Below the pieces are notes generated by a model. The model was not told the origin of the DNA. It ran no database searches and saw only the letters and a program-made list of their open reading frames with translations. From Cardinalis cardinalis (lineage: Eukaryota; Chordata; Aves; Passeriformes; Cardinalidae), in assembly GCA_014549065.1 (NCBI GenBank), contig JACDOX010000007.1, positions 5,449,034 through 5,513,033 of the forward strand: a DNA stretch of 64,000 nt, written 5' to 3'. Position numbers and translations under genes: made by a program. Positions 12,212 through 22,800 of this stretch are shown in pieces (position 1 is the stretch's first letter; the number at the start of each line of letters is the position of its first letter).

Positions 12212-15200
12212 TCACTTACAGATGGACTGGACAGTGGAAGTTGTGCCACCCCTGGGAACTCCACCTCCATGAGCTGTGGCCTCCTTGGACATTGTGTCAG
12301 AGGCCCTGGATCCACCAGAGATCCCGCTGCTGGTATAACCTGATGAGTGGGTTGTGCCCCTGGCACCTAGGACAGTTACAAAGGACATGTTACTGACAAA
12401 AAAGGAAGGAGCCTTACAGGACAATTACAAACTACTTTATTTAAAACAATTCAAGGTTAGCAAATGTAGCAAAAGACGAGGTGGCTGCTGATCACTTGGC
12501 TTTTTCTGTCAGTCTACTGCTTTTTAGCTGCCACCTTGGGGAAGGGCTATTATCAGTACTGTTGGGGAGTCCCCAGAAAAAAAAGAAAGTTTATGGCTCT
12601 TGCACAGACTGTTTTTGATAAACCTGGATCTCCGAAATAGTTTCAGCACAATAAACTTCTCCTGAAATTGCACTTTTCTGTGGAGCTGCCTGAGGACTGT
12701 GGAATAAACTTCTGTGGGAACTAGGAATTGTTGCACTTTCTGTTCCAGGTGATGAACATGCTCCTTTCACTTTCCCTCACATAAACCTGTAATAGATACC
12801 TGTAAAATTCAAGTACCACAAGTTGTGGTAGCCAGTGGCCAATTAATATGTATATCTTCACCTCAGTCTAAATAAGCCCCAAGCAAAACTTTCCTTTGCA
12901 AACTCTTCTTCTCCTGGGAGAGAAGCAAAGCATCAGTGATGACAAATGTTAGTGATAATGCTTAAAGCATTCCTGGAGGATGCTCAAATATTTTGGTGAT
13001 GAGCTTGTTATAGCATCTTCTGTAAAGTGACACTGAACAATACTCATGCCCCACTGCAGAATCAGCCGCTCCTTGGAGCAGGTTTGTTCTGGGGGGAGGA
13101 AGGGTTACAGTCTGAATGAAAAGGTTAAGAAGATGTGTTTGGAGAGATTTCAGTGAGCACCTGCGGAAATGAAATCAGGCCCTTTTAGCTCTCAATCAGG
13201 CAAAGAATGTGTGGCAAGCTCTCCTGCTGCAGGGAGCCAAAGCTCACACCTGTCTTGGCAATGATACAGAGCTAGCATTTTCCACATGGATAAAAGCTCT
13301 TTTGGAATATCTCTTGTCGGCATGGCTAAGGTTTTATTGAGTCATGCAGAATTCTCTTCACCAAAATGGTGGTTTTCATAAAAGTCCATAGTAACACAGA
13401 GGTTGCAAGAATAAAACTAGGCTTATTTTGCTTCTCTTTCTTATAAAAATTCCCAGCACACAGAGAGATAAAAATCTTCAGTGTTCTAGTTTAGAACTGA
13501 CAGCTTCATGCTCTTATAGGGCATCTCCATTGAAGAGTTTGCCACTGGTTATGAGTTATGAGTGTGCTGTACCACCCTGGTGTGTAACAGAAGGCAGCTT
13601 GTGCAGCTGACTAACTTATCACTAGAGTGAGCAACTGGCATCTCCTACATACCAGGATTTCTGCTGCTGAGGCAGTGTGGTGCCTGAGATCAGCTCTCCT
13701 CTCTGCTTTTCACTCTCTCTGTCCCCCTCCTCTCCTGACTTTCTCTCATATTCTGTCCTTTGGCTGCTACTATTCCTTAAGCTCTTTTCTACTGAATATT
13801 CAATAAACACTGTATTCAGCAACCTATACTCAAATCATACAATGTGAAAATTAAAAAATGCCTCACAGGAGTCACATGCAGTATGTCTCTGAATGACCCT
13901 TATGTCACCTATTCACTCAATGTCTAGAGGGCCTCACTCTATGAATAATATTGGCAATGTAAATCATATCTTAAAAAAAAAAAAATCCTACTTACTTCCT
14001 TTCAATCAAGCTTAACACACTTTTGGCTATTAAAAGATGCCCTGAATCTGAGCCCTGGTCAACTACCCATTTTATGGCTGGAGAAGTCACATTCAGCTCC
14101 ATCTTTCGGATTTCTACCTGCTGATTCTGGCAGTAGTGGACCAGTGGTAGACCAATGTGGCAGAGATGCCCTCCTATAATCAGCCTGCTGGCTGGCAATC
14201 CTCTGACACATGGGACATGTGGGCCTGAGACTCCGAGGGCAGAAGGGGTTTTGAAGCCTTCGTCTGAGGTCAGAGAGCTAATACTGAGCTGCTGGGTAAA
14301 GCAGGATTGCAGGGGGCACTCTGTTCTGTGGAGGCATGCCTGTTCAGAGGATGCCTGCTGAATCAGGTCACACAGGCAGCTCTGGCAGGGAAAACACCTT
14401 GTGCACAAATCCCATGGGATCTGGGGTTAAACAAGTGCCGGGCTGGTAAGAGTTGTCTGGGCAGGGACTGCTCCCAGCCAGCAGCAGAACAGCAACCACC
14501 TGCAGGGTTAGCTCATGTGAAAGGCAGCTATGCCTATTTTAGCACTTAGATAGGGGATGTCAAGGGTGTGTATACATTCCGTTCATGAATTCATCTCTTG
14601 GACTGCAACTAATTTCTCTCCTCTACAGAGTTTGCATAAGATTTTAGGAGTTCTCCCTGTATGGATGTGTATGAGTAAAGAGCAAGGGAAATCTGATAAT
14701 TAATATGAAATTTAGCTACACAAATAATGTTCTTGCATAAGTTCATCATTGCTTGTTGCTACCATGACTCTTCATATTTTTGATGGTTCCTGGCAGAATG
14801 GAGAGATAGCACAAACTTAAAATAAACACTGTCCAAAACCTCATTAATACCACATATGTATATGTTCATTCATGCATAGTATGTGCACACACAGAAAACA
14901 CCCTTAATAACATCCTGCTCCTAGCACACAGTTAAATAGAGGGATCTTCTTTCTTCAGTGCCATACAGAAATGTAAGAGAGAAGAGATTTTTTTGGCAAG
15001 CTTATTTTCAAGGAGGAACAGCTGCCTGATCCTCTGCACTGAACCACAAAACCACACACAGGGTCACACACAGAATTGCTCATACCCATTTCCTGGAGAG
15101 TAGAAGTGGGGCCACCAGAAGGCACACCTCCCCCAGAGGCTCTGGCTTCTTGGGACATCAGTGATGAAGCAAGGGATCCTCCTGTGATCCCAGAGGGAGT

Positions 15201-15233
15201 GAAGCCAGCGTTGCGGACGTTCTGGTCAGACAT
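12212..15233 (-). CDS. Interferon-induced 6-16/ISG12 (IFI6/IFI27-like) family protein, polar two-repeat form
   Basis: Two coding exons on the minus strand: exon 1 at 15233-15086 (148 nt) and exon 2 at 12366-12212 (155 nt), intron 2719 bp. Exon 1 ends in a phase-1 donor (ATGG|GTATGA) and exon 2 follows CTGTCCTAG. The joined frame is open for 100 residues with no Ns. Residues 10-50 and 59-99 repeat with a 49-residue period, 26 of 41 positions identical. Each copy carries the family pattern G-F/Y-T-x-S-G-I-x-G-G-S-x-A, then M-S-x-E-A, then G-G-G-V-P and T-S-T-L/V-Q. The 6-16/ISG12 family is interferon-induced, small, strongly hydrophobic and found in mitochondrial or ER membranes. Here Ala/Val/Leu positions are mostly Ser, Thr, Gly, Glu or Lys, and no membrane segment is visible. 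The start is the first ATG after the TATA box, about 44 nt from the expected transcription start. Family assignment is by motif memory; function is unknown. A pseudogene is less likely because promoter, frame, splice sites and poly(A) signals are all intact. Confidence 0.78.
12367..15085 (-). other. Intron of the 6-16-like gene
   Basis: The intron runs from donor GTATGA to acceptor CTGTCCTAG. I found no further 6-16-type exon in it. A 138-codon minus-strand frame at 13992-14408 is open but has no recognisable domain or family motif. An A-run lies at 13974-13985. Confidence 0.6.
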
Positions 15234-15270
15234 GCTGCTTTCTGTTGGTGAGAATTCCAGGAAAGCACTC

Positions 15271-15292
15271 AGGGACTGCTCAGGGACTGCTC
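15271..15292 (-). repeat. 11-bp direct duplication at the transcription start
   Basis: The unit AGGGACTGCTC (plus strand) occurs twice without spacing at 15271-15281 and 15282-15292. It lies where transcription of the 6-16-like gene should begin, 16-37 bp downstream of the TATA box, so it duplicates the initiator region. Confidence 0.75.
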
Positions 15293-15300
15293 AGTCCATC

Positions 15301-15308
15301 TTTTTATA
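15301..15308 (-). promoter_or_regulatory. TATA box of the 6-16-like gene
   Basis: TATAAAAA on the minus strand lies 67 bp upstream of the ATG. It predicts a start near 15277 and a 5' UTR of about 44 nt. The spacing to the ISREs upstream and the ATG downstream fits a compact inducible promoter. Confidence 0.7.
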
Positions 15309-15326
15309 CACTCTCCAGCTGGTAGA

Positions 15327-15403
15327 GAAGAAATGAAACTGCTGCCGTGGAAGGGAGAATAGAAACTGAAACTTACTCTCAGCCAGGAAACGAAACTGAA
15401 CTT
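15327..15403 (-). promoter_or_regulatory. ISRE/IRF-element cluster
   Basis: Read on the plus strand, GAAACTGAAACT at 15362-15373 matches the ISRE consensus GAAANNGAAACT perfectly. GAAACTGAACTT at 15392-15403 has one mismatch in the core and is immediately preceded by another GAAAC. AGAAATGAAACT near 15330-15341 is a spacing variant. All point the canonical way (AGTTTCNNTTTC) for the minus-strand gene and lie about 20-95 bp upstream of its TATA box. IRF9/STAT and other IRF proteins bind such sites, so interferon induction is predicted. Confidence 0.75.
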
Positions 15404-15409
15404 TATCAA

Positions 15410-18400
15410 TAGGTCTTTTTGTTGCTGTTGCCATGATGGAATTTAGGCAAACCAAGTAATTTCCTCTTGTGATACTAAAACAAATTACTGGTGCAGGAGT
15501 CATTGCTTGGCAACTGAAGCAGCTGAAAGCTCTGCTTCTTAACTCTTTTGCATTGCACCCTATTGCACTGAATTGCATCTGTAGAAGGTAGTGCATTGTT
15601 TTAAGAATACCTACAACTCTGAGTAAAGACAAGAGACAAAAAGGCAGTAAAGTGGTGGCATGCAGAGACTTCAGGTGGGTTGGTTACCACACCCCGAGTT
15701 CAGCTATGGTACAGCTACCCCTGAGAACACTCGATCACACAGAGCTGGAAATCAGAACCCAGCTAACAATGGATGGTTGGAATTAATTTCTATACGGAAG
15801 GAACCGTGAGGGGACCTTGGGTCATATGAGCAGATTGACACAGATGCTTTGTTCTTCTTCATGCAAGTCCCTCTAAAGCAGAGCCTCTTACTTTAATAAA
15901 CAGGCCTTTGCAAATGGCACACATGCCTTTATCACAGCCTTTCTTAGCCAGGAGTTTAAATAAGGCTCATTAAAAATCCATAGACCTCCCTTAGGTAAAG
16001 AAGAATACCTGATTAGCTCACAATACCACAGGAATGGCTCTCAAAGAGGGAATATACAGAACAAAACTATAGTGTTTTCACAATAGTGTGATATCTATAT
16101 CTTGTAAATGGTGGGTTGTACAACAAAGGCTATGAAGTCTGTTCCTCTCCTCTTATATGTGCTATTTATCTGAGCGGTGGGATATCTGGCCCACGTACCC
16201 CTAAGCAGCAGTGATCTTTCAACTCCTCTCTTTCAACTCTTCTTTAATTCATGTATGTTAGTTTCCTAAATTCTAATGTCAGGTTTTTTTTGTTTTCTAT
16301 TCTGCTTGCATTAGGTCTTCTGTAATTATGGTGTATCTTTAACCCATAATTTTTCAGGTTCCTCATTTATAATTACTTAATGTTCAAAAATATCTGAAGT
16401 TGAAGCTTACATCCAGGTGAAAATTTCACATAAGAATAGAACAGTGATAATAGGCTACAGGTCTTCTTCAAAGTCACAATAAAACCAAAAAAGTCATACT
16501 GCTGCAGAATCCTCCTTCAAAAATAGTAAAATCTTTCAGTGTTTTGTTAATATAATTTATTTAATATTGCAAACAGCCCACTAGGAGATGATGGTAAAGT
16601 CTGGCAAAGCCAAGGAAAATGAAGGCTTTACAAGCTGCAGAGACTCTATATGAAATGACAATTTACTCAGTCCTAAACCACAAATCATAACGGACAGACA
16701 CAAAGTTGTTTAACTAAAAATTATTAAAACTAGGTATAATGAAAGTTTTATTAAAAAAAAAGTGTCTCAAGGCAATTCAGATTGGCAGAGACATCAGAAA
16801 ATAAGCAAGGAAAGACAAAATTACTAGAAGTCTCATAAAAATAAGATGAAGAAACTCAGTGTACTAAGGAAAGGAAAGCCACTGGAGGGATTCAAGGGAA
16901 GCCTTGGACTTCACCCTACAAACTTGCCCAATAATTTGGACTCTTGGTTCAATCTGCCTTATCATCTCTACATCTGCTGTGCTCACCTACCTTGGTGGGA
17001 CAGCACCTTGCTGTGCCCTGGCAGCATGTGACATTGACATCCCAATTTAGAAAGACACGGTGGCACTGCTAAGTGGGATTGGGAACAAGAATACAGTTCT
17101 TAAGCCTGCAGCTTCCAGAGGTCCTCTCTCTCCATTGATTCTTCCAGAAAGGTGTGCCTCTCCTTTGACTGAGCAGCTTTGTGTGAGACATCTTCTTAAA
17201 TGGTTCCCTACCTTTATTTTAATTTTTTTTGTGCTTTATTTTACCAGCATTCATAGTTAGAAAGGGTAAATTCCAAGATATTAGGCAAGTGTTAATGTTC
17301 AGCTGTGTTTTCCAGGAAGCTGGCACAGAAGCAGTCAGGCAGTTGGAAGTCTTTGTGAACTATTTGTAAAAATTCAAGCAGTGATACTTTAAGAGNTAAA
17401 TGGATGCAACTTCTAGTTAAAGTATGGAAAGGAAAAAAAAAACAACAAAAACAAACCAATTCAGTTTCATCACAGAACTTGGCATCATAACAGTAAATTG
17501 TACCTGGGAGAATATCTGGGTAAATTAGCTTCCCCATTCCAGAAACTAAAAAATTGTTGAGGAGGTGGGTGGTGTGAGCTGACCTGAAAAGCATCCAGTG
17601 GCACTTCTAAGCCTGAGAGACCAGGGAGTCAAAGCCATGAATACCAAGAGTATGACCGCTCTTATTTTCAGTGTCACTACAATTTCAGTAGCCTTAGGTG
17701 CTGGAGCACTTGAATACAGAGCTAACAGTTTAACTCTCTGAGTTTCAAATACAAATGAAAACCATAAGTGTCAAAAATCTAGATTGTGCTCTTTGAAAGG
17801 AATTGGAAAGCCAGAGGCTGGATGGGAAGTACTCTGAAAATTTGAGTGGTGGGCATTCTTCTCTTCTTAAATTAAAAAGGAAAAAAAAGAAAGAAAAAAA
17901 GGGAAAATAGGTTAAAACATCAAAAAAACCCATGCAATCAGATCTACAGGCAACTCTTCTATATTTTGCTTGGAAGGACCTTAGTCTCTTGTGTTTGTGG
18001 ATATAAACTGATGTGTCTCTTTGGTATGTTTTCCTTGCAATCCCAACTAGTGTGACACTTAGAAATATTTACCTCACAGTGAAGCTGGGCAGCTGATCAG
18101 AGACATTAATCTCTGCTTTTGGTAGTCACCTTTTTTATTTCAATAACATGTTCATTGAAGCCACTTTTTCATAAACATTTTTCCCATAAACCTCTGTTTC
18201 AAAAGAGATTATTCAAACAGCTTTTAAACAATTAATCTTTTGAAGGGTCTAATTGAAGGAAATAAACCTGTAGAGAATCTGACTGAACCAAAGATCTTCA
18301 GCATCCAAGATTATCTATCTGTCACCCTCTGACCTATTTCCTTTGCACTACTTTTTAATTTTTATAGCAATTATAGTGTATATGGATAATACCTATTAGC

Positions 18401-19565
18401 ATATTTATGGTCATTGCTTCATATTTATTGTCTGCACAACTCATTAATCTTCATCTAGTGTGTGAGGCTGACAGCTCAATCTATTTTGCAATCTCTGGGC
18501 AGCAGCCATATCCAAAAAGCTTTTGTTTCCCTGTAAATAAACTGTGTTCAGGACCAGAGGACAATGGTACATCATGCAGTGATTGACACAAGCCATGGCT
18601 GCTAATCAAAAGTAGATTTTATTACCAGCTGAGTCAAGTGCATTATGGGGGCATTGTTCTAGCGCTGTCAGGGCAAGAGCATACGTAGTCAGTCACCTTC
18701 TCAAGATGGGCTGATTGTTCTCCAAGATTAGACAGAGTTGCCTTATTATCCATCCCAGACAACAAGGCATCTCACCCAAACAGACGCCTTTACAGAAACT
18801 GCCTGTACATTGAATTGATTTGAATTGCTAATGCATAATCTGTCCAGCACAGATGTGCAATGAATATTTGGATGTTGTTTTGCATGTCAGTTGAGAAGAC
18901 TGAATGATGAGGTGATGATCGTTCAGTGATGGGTACTGGACATTTGCCAACAATTGAGTTTGAGCACTTTCCCTGACAGTAATCAGATCAGCTTCCAAAA
19001 CGTCTTTTCTTCAATTCACTGACAATTTATGTTAGAAGATAATGCAACTCTCTCACAGTTAACACAGTTGGCAGCAATTTGCATTTTTTTCATATAATTA
19101 AATTTTTCATTTCACCCAAGAAGAAATACATGCAAGCTGCCTATAACTGATACAGATATTCCAAGACACTTCCAAAGAATCTCCACCAGAATAAGAGGCC
19201 ATCTAGATAGGTCAAAAATGGCAAAACTCTTCACAGTACAGGTAGCACTATTTTATTAATTATAAAGCCATGTTTGCTGTGGAAAAAAATAGCAATCTTG
19301 CTATAAAGCCTTACTAGATAAGGTGTCCCAAAAACCCAGTTAATTAAATTACATTTAGCATATGACCATTGCTGTGCTAAGGGTAGGTCAGCAAACACAA
19401 TTTTATGACTTAAAAATTCTCAGTGTCTGTGAGGATTGACACAGTGTAAAATACGAACAGAAAAGAGCCCCAAAAGTCTGATATTACGATATCAAGGGGC
19501 TGATACGAGCTCACACAGCAACATCACATGATTCATGAGAACGTGAAAGAGATCTTTGTGTAGTC
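15410..19565. other. Intergenic, no supported gene
   Basis: AT-rich unique sequence with A-rich tracts at about 17431-17455 and 17876-17907. The block 18430-18900 has the texture of conserved non-coding DNA: long unique stretches, TAAT/ATTA and octamer-like ATGCATAAT cores and no repeat. No coding signal seen. Confidence 0.55.
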
Positions 19566-19860
19566 ATAATCATAGAATCATACAGAAATTTAGGTTGGAA
19601 GGAAGCTCTGGAGATCATCCAGTCCAGCCAGGCAATTATCCTGTTATTTGCTCAGAGACACACTTGGTTGAGTTCTAAGTATCTCCATGAATGGGGATTC
19701 CACAGTTTCTCTATAGAACTTGGTCTATTATTTGACCGCCCATACAGTGATTTTTTTCCCTTGTGTATCTAGTCAGAATTCTGCAAATTATGTCTGTTTT
19801 TGTCCTTTATCTATGTGCCTCCAAGGAGATGCTTCACCCTCTTCATATCCCTCATTATGA
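19566..19860 (-). mobile_element. CR1 LINE fragment, 3' end, minus orientation
   Basis: It begins with the reversed CR1 tail (CATAGAATCATACAG), followed by the 'GGTTGGAAGGAAGCTCTGGAG' type 3' UTR and degraded CR1 sequence toward 19860. The element is truncated at its 5' end, as usual for CR1, and strongly diverged. The far boundary is approximate. Confidence 0.8.
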
Positions 19861-22800
19861 AAGCCCTACCATTAGGCTATAAGTAGCTAAAAAGGTGTTG
19901 TTAGCCTACAAAATCAGAGGATTGTAGGGACACTTCTCTGATATCCAAGGAATTTTACCTTCTATCTTCATTTAGGTATGTGTCTAGTGAATCTCTAATC
20001 ATATAACCAGTCACTTTTCCTCAGAAATAAATACTAATGCCTCTCAAGAACTTCTAGAGCTCTTTTTAGAATACATATTAATTATTGCATGGTCTTTATC
20101 TGTCTTTCAAAGGTAGAGTACTCATGAGTGTGTAACATAGGGAAGAATCGCTTCCTTTAATTTATCAATCTTCTACTACCCAAATTTACTATAGCTAGGA
20201 AAAGGCTGGGAAGTGATTGACCCAGAAGTTTTATAGCCCACGTCAAAAAGAAGTTTACAGGTGAGTTATATAATATTTTCATATGTCATCCTTTTTCAGG
20301 ATTAGGCTGCGTGTGTCTCATTTGGATTTTTATTATCATTTTCGTCTACCAAAAGCAAGGTATCACCATCCCTGCATTACAGGTGAAACAAATCACAGAG
20401 TTGCACTGGTGGCTTTTTGGGGGCAGAATATTATAGTTTTGGAAGTTTAAATTTTGTGTGCTATGAAAAAGAGAACTAAACGCATTTAACATCTATATGC
20501 ACTGCGTACTCATATCAGTTGAAATTCTACAGAATTTCCAGCTAGAAATCCAGAAAAAAACCTTTGAATAAGTAGCCTGGGAAGACTAAGTTTAGGCCTT
20601 AAATGGAGTTAGGTGGCAAAAATCTTATTAATATCCATTTTGCACATCCAAATTCCAGCCTGCGCTCTGAGGAGCTCCCTCTGACTGGACCATACACCAC
20701 AGTGGCGCCTCTGTTTTTGACCTTAATATTATGTTGGAGAGCACAGTCACTCCTGACATTGTAGTTTATGGCAGGACTCTACTCCATAGTCCAAACATAT
20801 AAAATGAAACCCTGCTCAAAGCAGACTCTGCAAAAGAGGGAGTAGTCCTGTCTTGAATGCTCAAGCTGAGAGCCTTCACCCAGATCAGGACTCAGCCCTT
20901 CAAGAGCAGCACCATAGGAGCCAGGAGCATAAGTACCACACAAACATGGAGTTATGTCCCATTTGTTCTCTGCCTTCAAGGAAGTCCTCATTATCACACT
21001 GGGCTTCTCACTGATTCTTTTATTTCCTATCCTGACCTGCCACATGCCTTTGACAGGCTGAAATGGATGCTTAGGCATCATGTACTTGAAAGATGTCCTG
21101 GAATAGCCAGTGCTAATGTTCTGAACGAAATAATAATTTTATTCAAAAAACATTTAACAGAAGCCATTTTTCCTGCACTGCAGAACCTTTCCTTATGTTT
21201 AAATATCTTACTTTACAAAACATGGAAAGTTACTTTGGCTAACAAATAAATGGTAGCAGCGGGGTCTTTGATTTTTTGAGCCTGAAAATGGAGGTAAAGA
21301 TGAATTATTCCTTTAAATATTACTCTGTAAAACAAAATGCATATGTAAGTGACAAAACTGTGTCATCTGCCAAGTTAGAGTTGTATTTGACCTTGTGGTT
21401 GCAGTCTTCCAATGCACAGCTACACCAACAAAAACTCAGAGTACAGGAATACAGACTATTGTAGCCTCTGGGAAGGAAAATAGTCTCAATCAGTTCATAC
21501 AGTCTTCAAGATGTATAGATTCAAGGGAAAATTTTAAGTCTTTCTGAAATCTAGGAAGCAGGTCCATGAAGAAAATAGACCAAGTAGACAAGCCACTAAT
21601 AAGGTATACCCCTCTCTTAAAGAAATATAAGATGATATGTTTTTCTGGAAGAAATTCATTGAAAACAAAAATAAAATGTGAAGCAATAGAATTCATGGTC
21701 AAAGTCCTATTATTAACAACAGCGAGTTCTCACTGCTATTCAAATATAATAACAATTGGTGCCTTAATAAAGCCATTTCAAGACACACAATCTGCAAACA
21801 TGAAGTAAGTCTCTGTAAGTATGGGCACCTTTTCTAGTTCACAGATCCCANATGGATAAGAACAGTGTGTGCTCCAGGGAAAGTGCTGAGCAGTTCAGAA
21901 GGCTCAGGTCCCTTGGGGCAGCTGCTTCCTCAGCCAGGGAACCTGATCCAGCAGATCCTAGGGCAGGCCTGGTGGTTCCAGTCCACACAGAAGCTGCTGG
22001 CAAAGGAAGGAGGAGGAAGAAGAGTCTGTGGTGCCTGTCATCTCTAGTCCAAGCCAGAGACATGAATTCTGTGGTGATATTGCTTACGTGACTTGCCAGA
22101 TCTCTTCCTGATGTCCCAGATTGCAGCTTGTGCATCCAAGGAGCACACTCCAACACTGTGTGCCTGTGGTCAGCATGGCAGGGTCCAGGGAACAGAAACA
22201 AAGTCCTGTTTACAGAAATGAAAGGACAAGTCTTGTCAGAAGATAGAAGTTGAGCACAGAGAGCTTAAAATATTTGGACTTCTCCTTGACTGTAAGTTGA
22301 AGGGAATATTATTTTCCTGTTTCCAGGAGATTTCTGAGGCCATGTAGTATGCTACTCAGGCATTATGTTAATAAGCATAGTATAACCATTTAATACAAAG
22401 AGGTTTCAAACACTAATACAAGTGAGTACCTGTGTAAGCATAAGTGCTAGAAATGCTTTTAAGGTGCTTTGAAAAGCCATTGATGACAAAGTGGTCAATC
22501 TATTACATAGGTGAGGGCTCTGAAGACCAGATGGCCAGATTTACTTCTCAGTTCCAGCTGCTTGGGCAGGTTTCAGACCGTGCTTAAAAGGACTGAGAGG
22601 ATTCCTTGGAAGAGCAATGAGTAGCTGCTTCTTTTAGATTCTTCTAGGCCTTAACAGCCTGTTTCAATTAAGAGAAACCTCTTATTTTTCTTTTTATTGG
22701 AAAGTTTTTGCATCTGGAGGATGTTTGGATTTGCCATTAACCTTCTGGTTTGAGAGTGGAGGCTACAAATAAATGTAATACAGCATCTGAGATATTGTAA

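Noticed and set aside
13992..14408. 138-codon minus-strand frame inside the 6-16-like intron
   Set aside because: No domain, no convincing splice sites tied to the flanking exons and no resemblance to the family; likely chance.
15076..15336. 86-codon plus-strand frame
   Set aside because: It is the antisense shadow of exon 1 and promoter of the minus-strand 6-16-like gene.
21839..22201. 120-codon minus-strand frame in a GC-richer patch
   Set aside because: The phrase GSLAEEAAA faintly recalls the 6-16 motif but the invariant GGGV and LQ positions are missing; no promoter or splice support.
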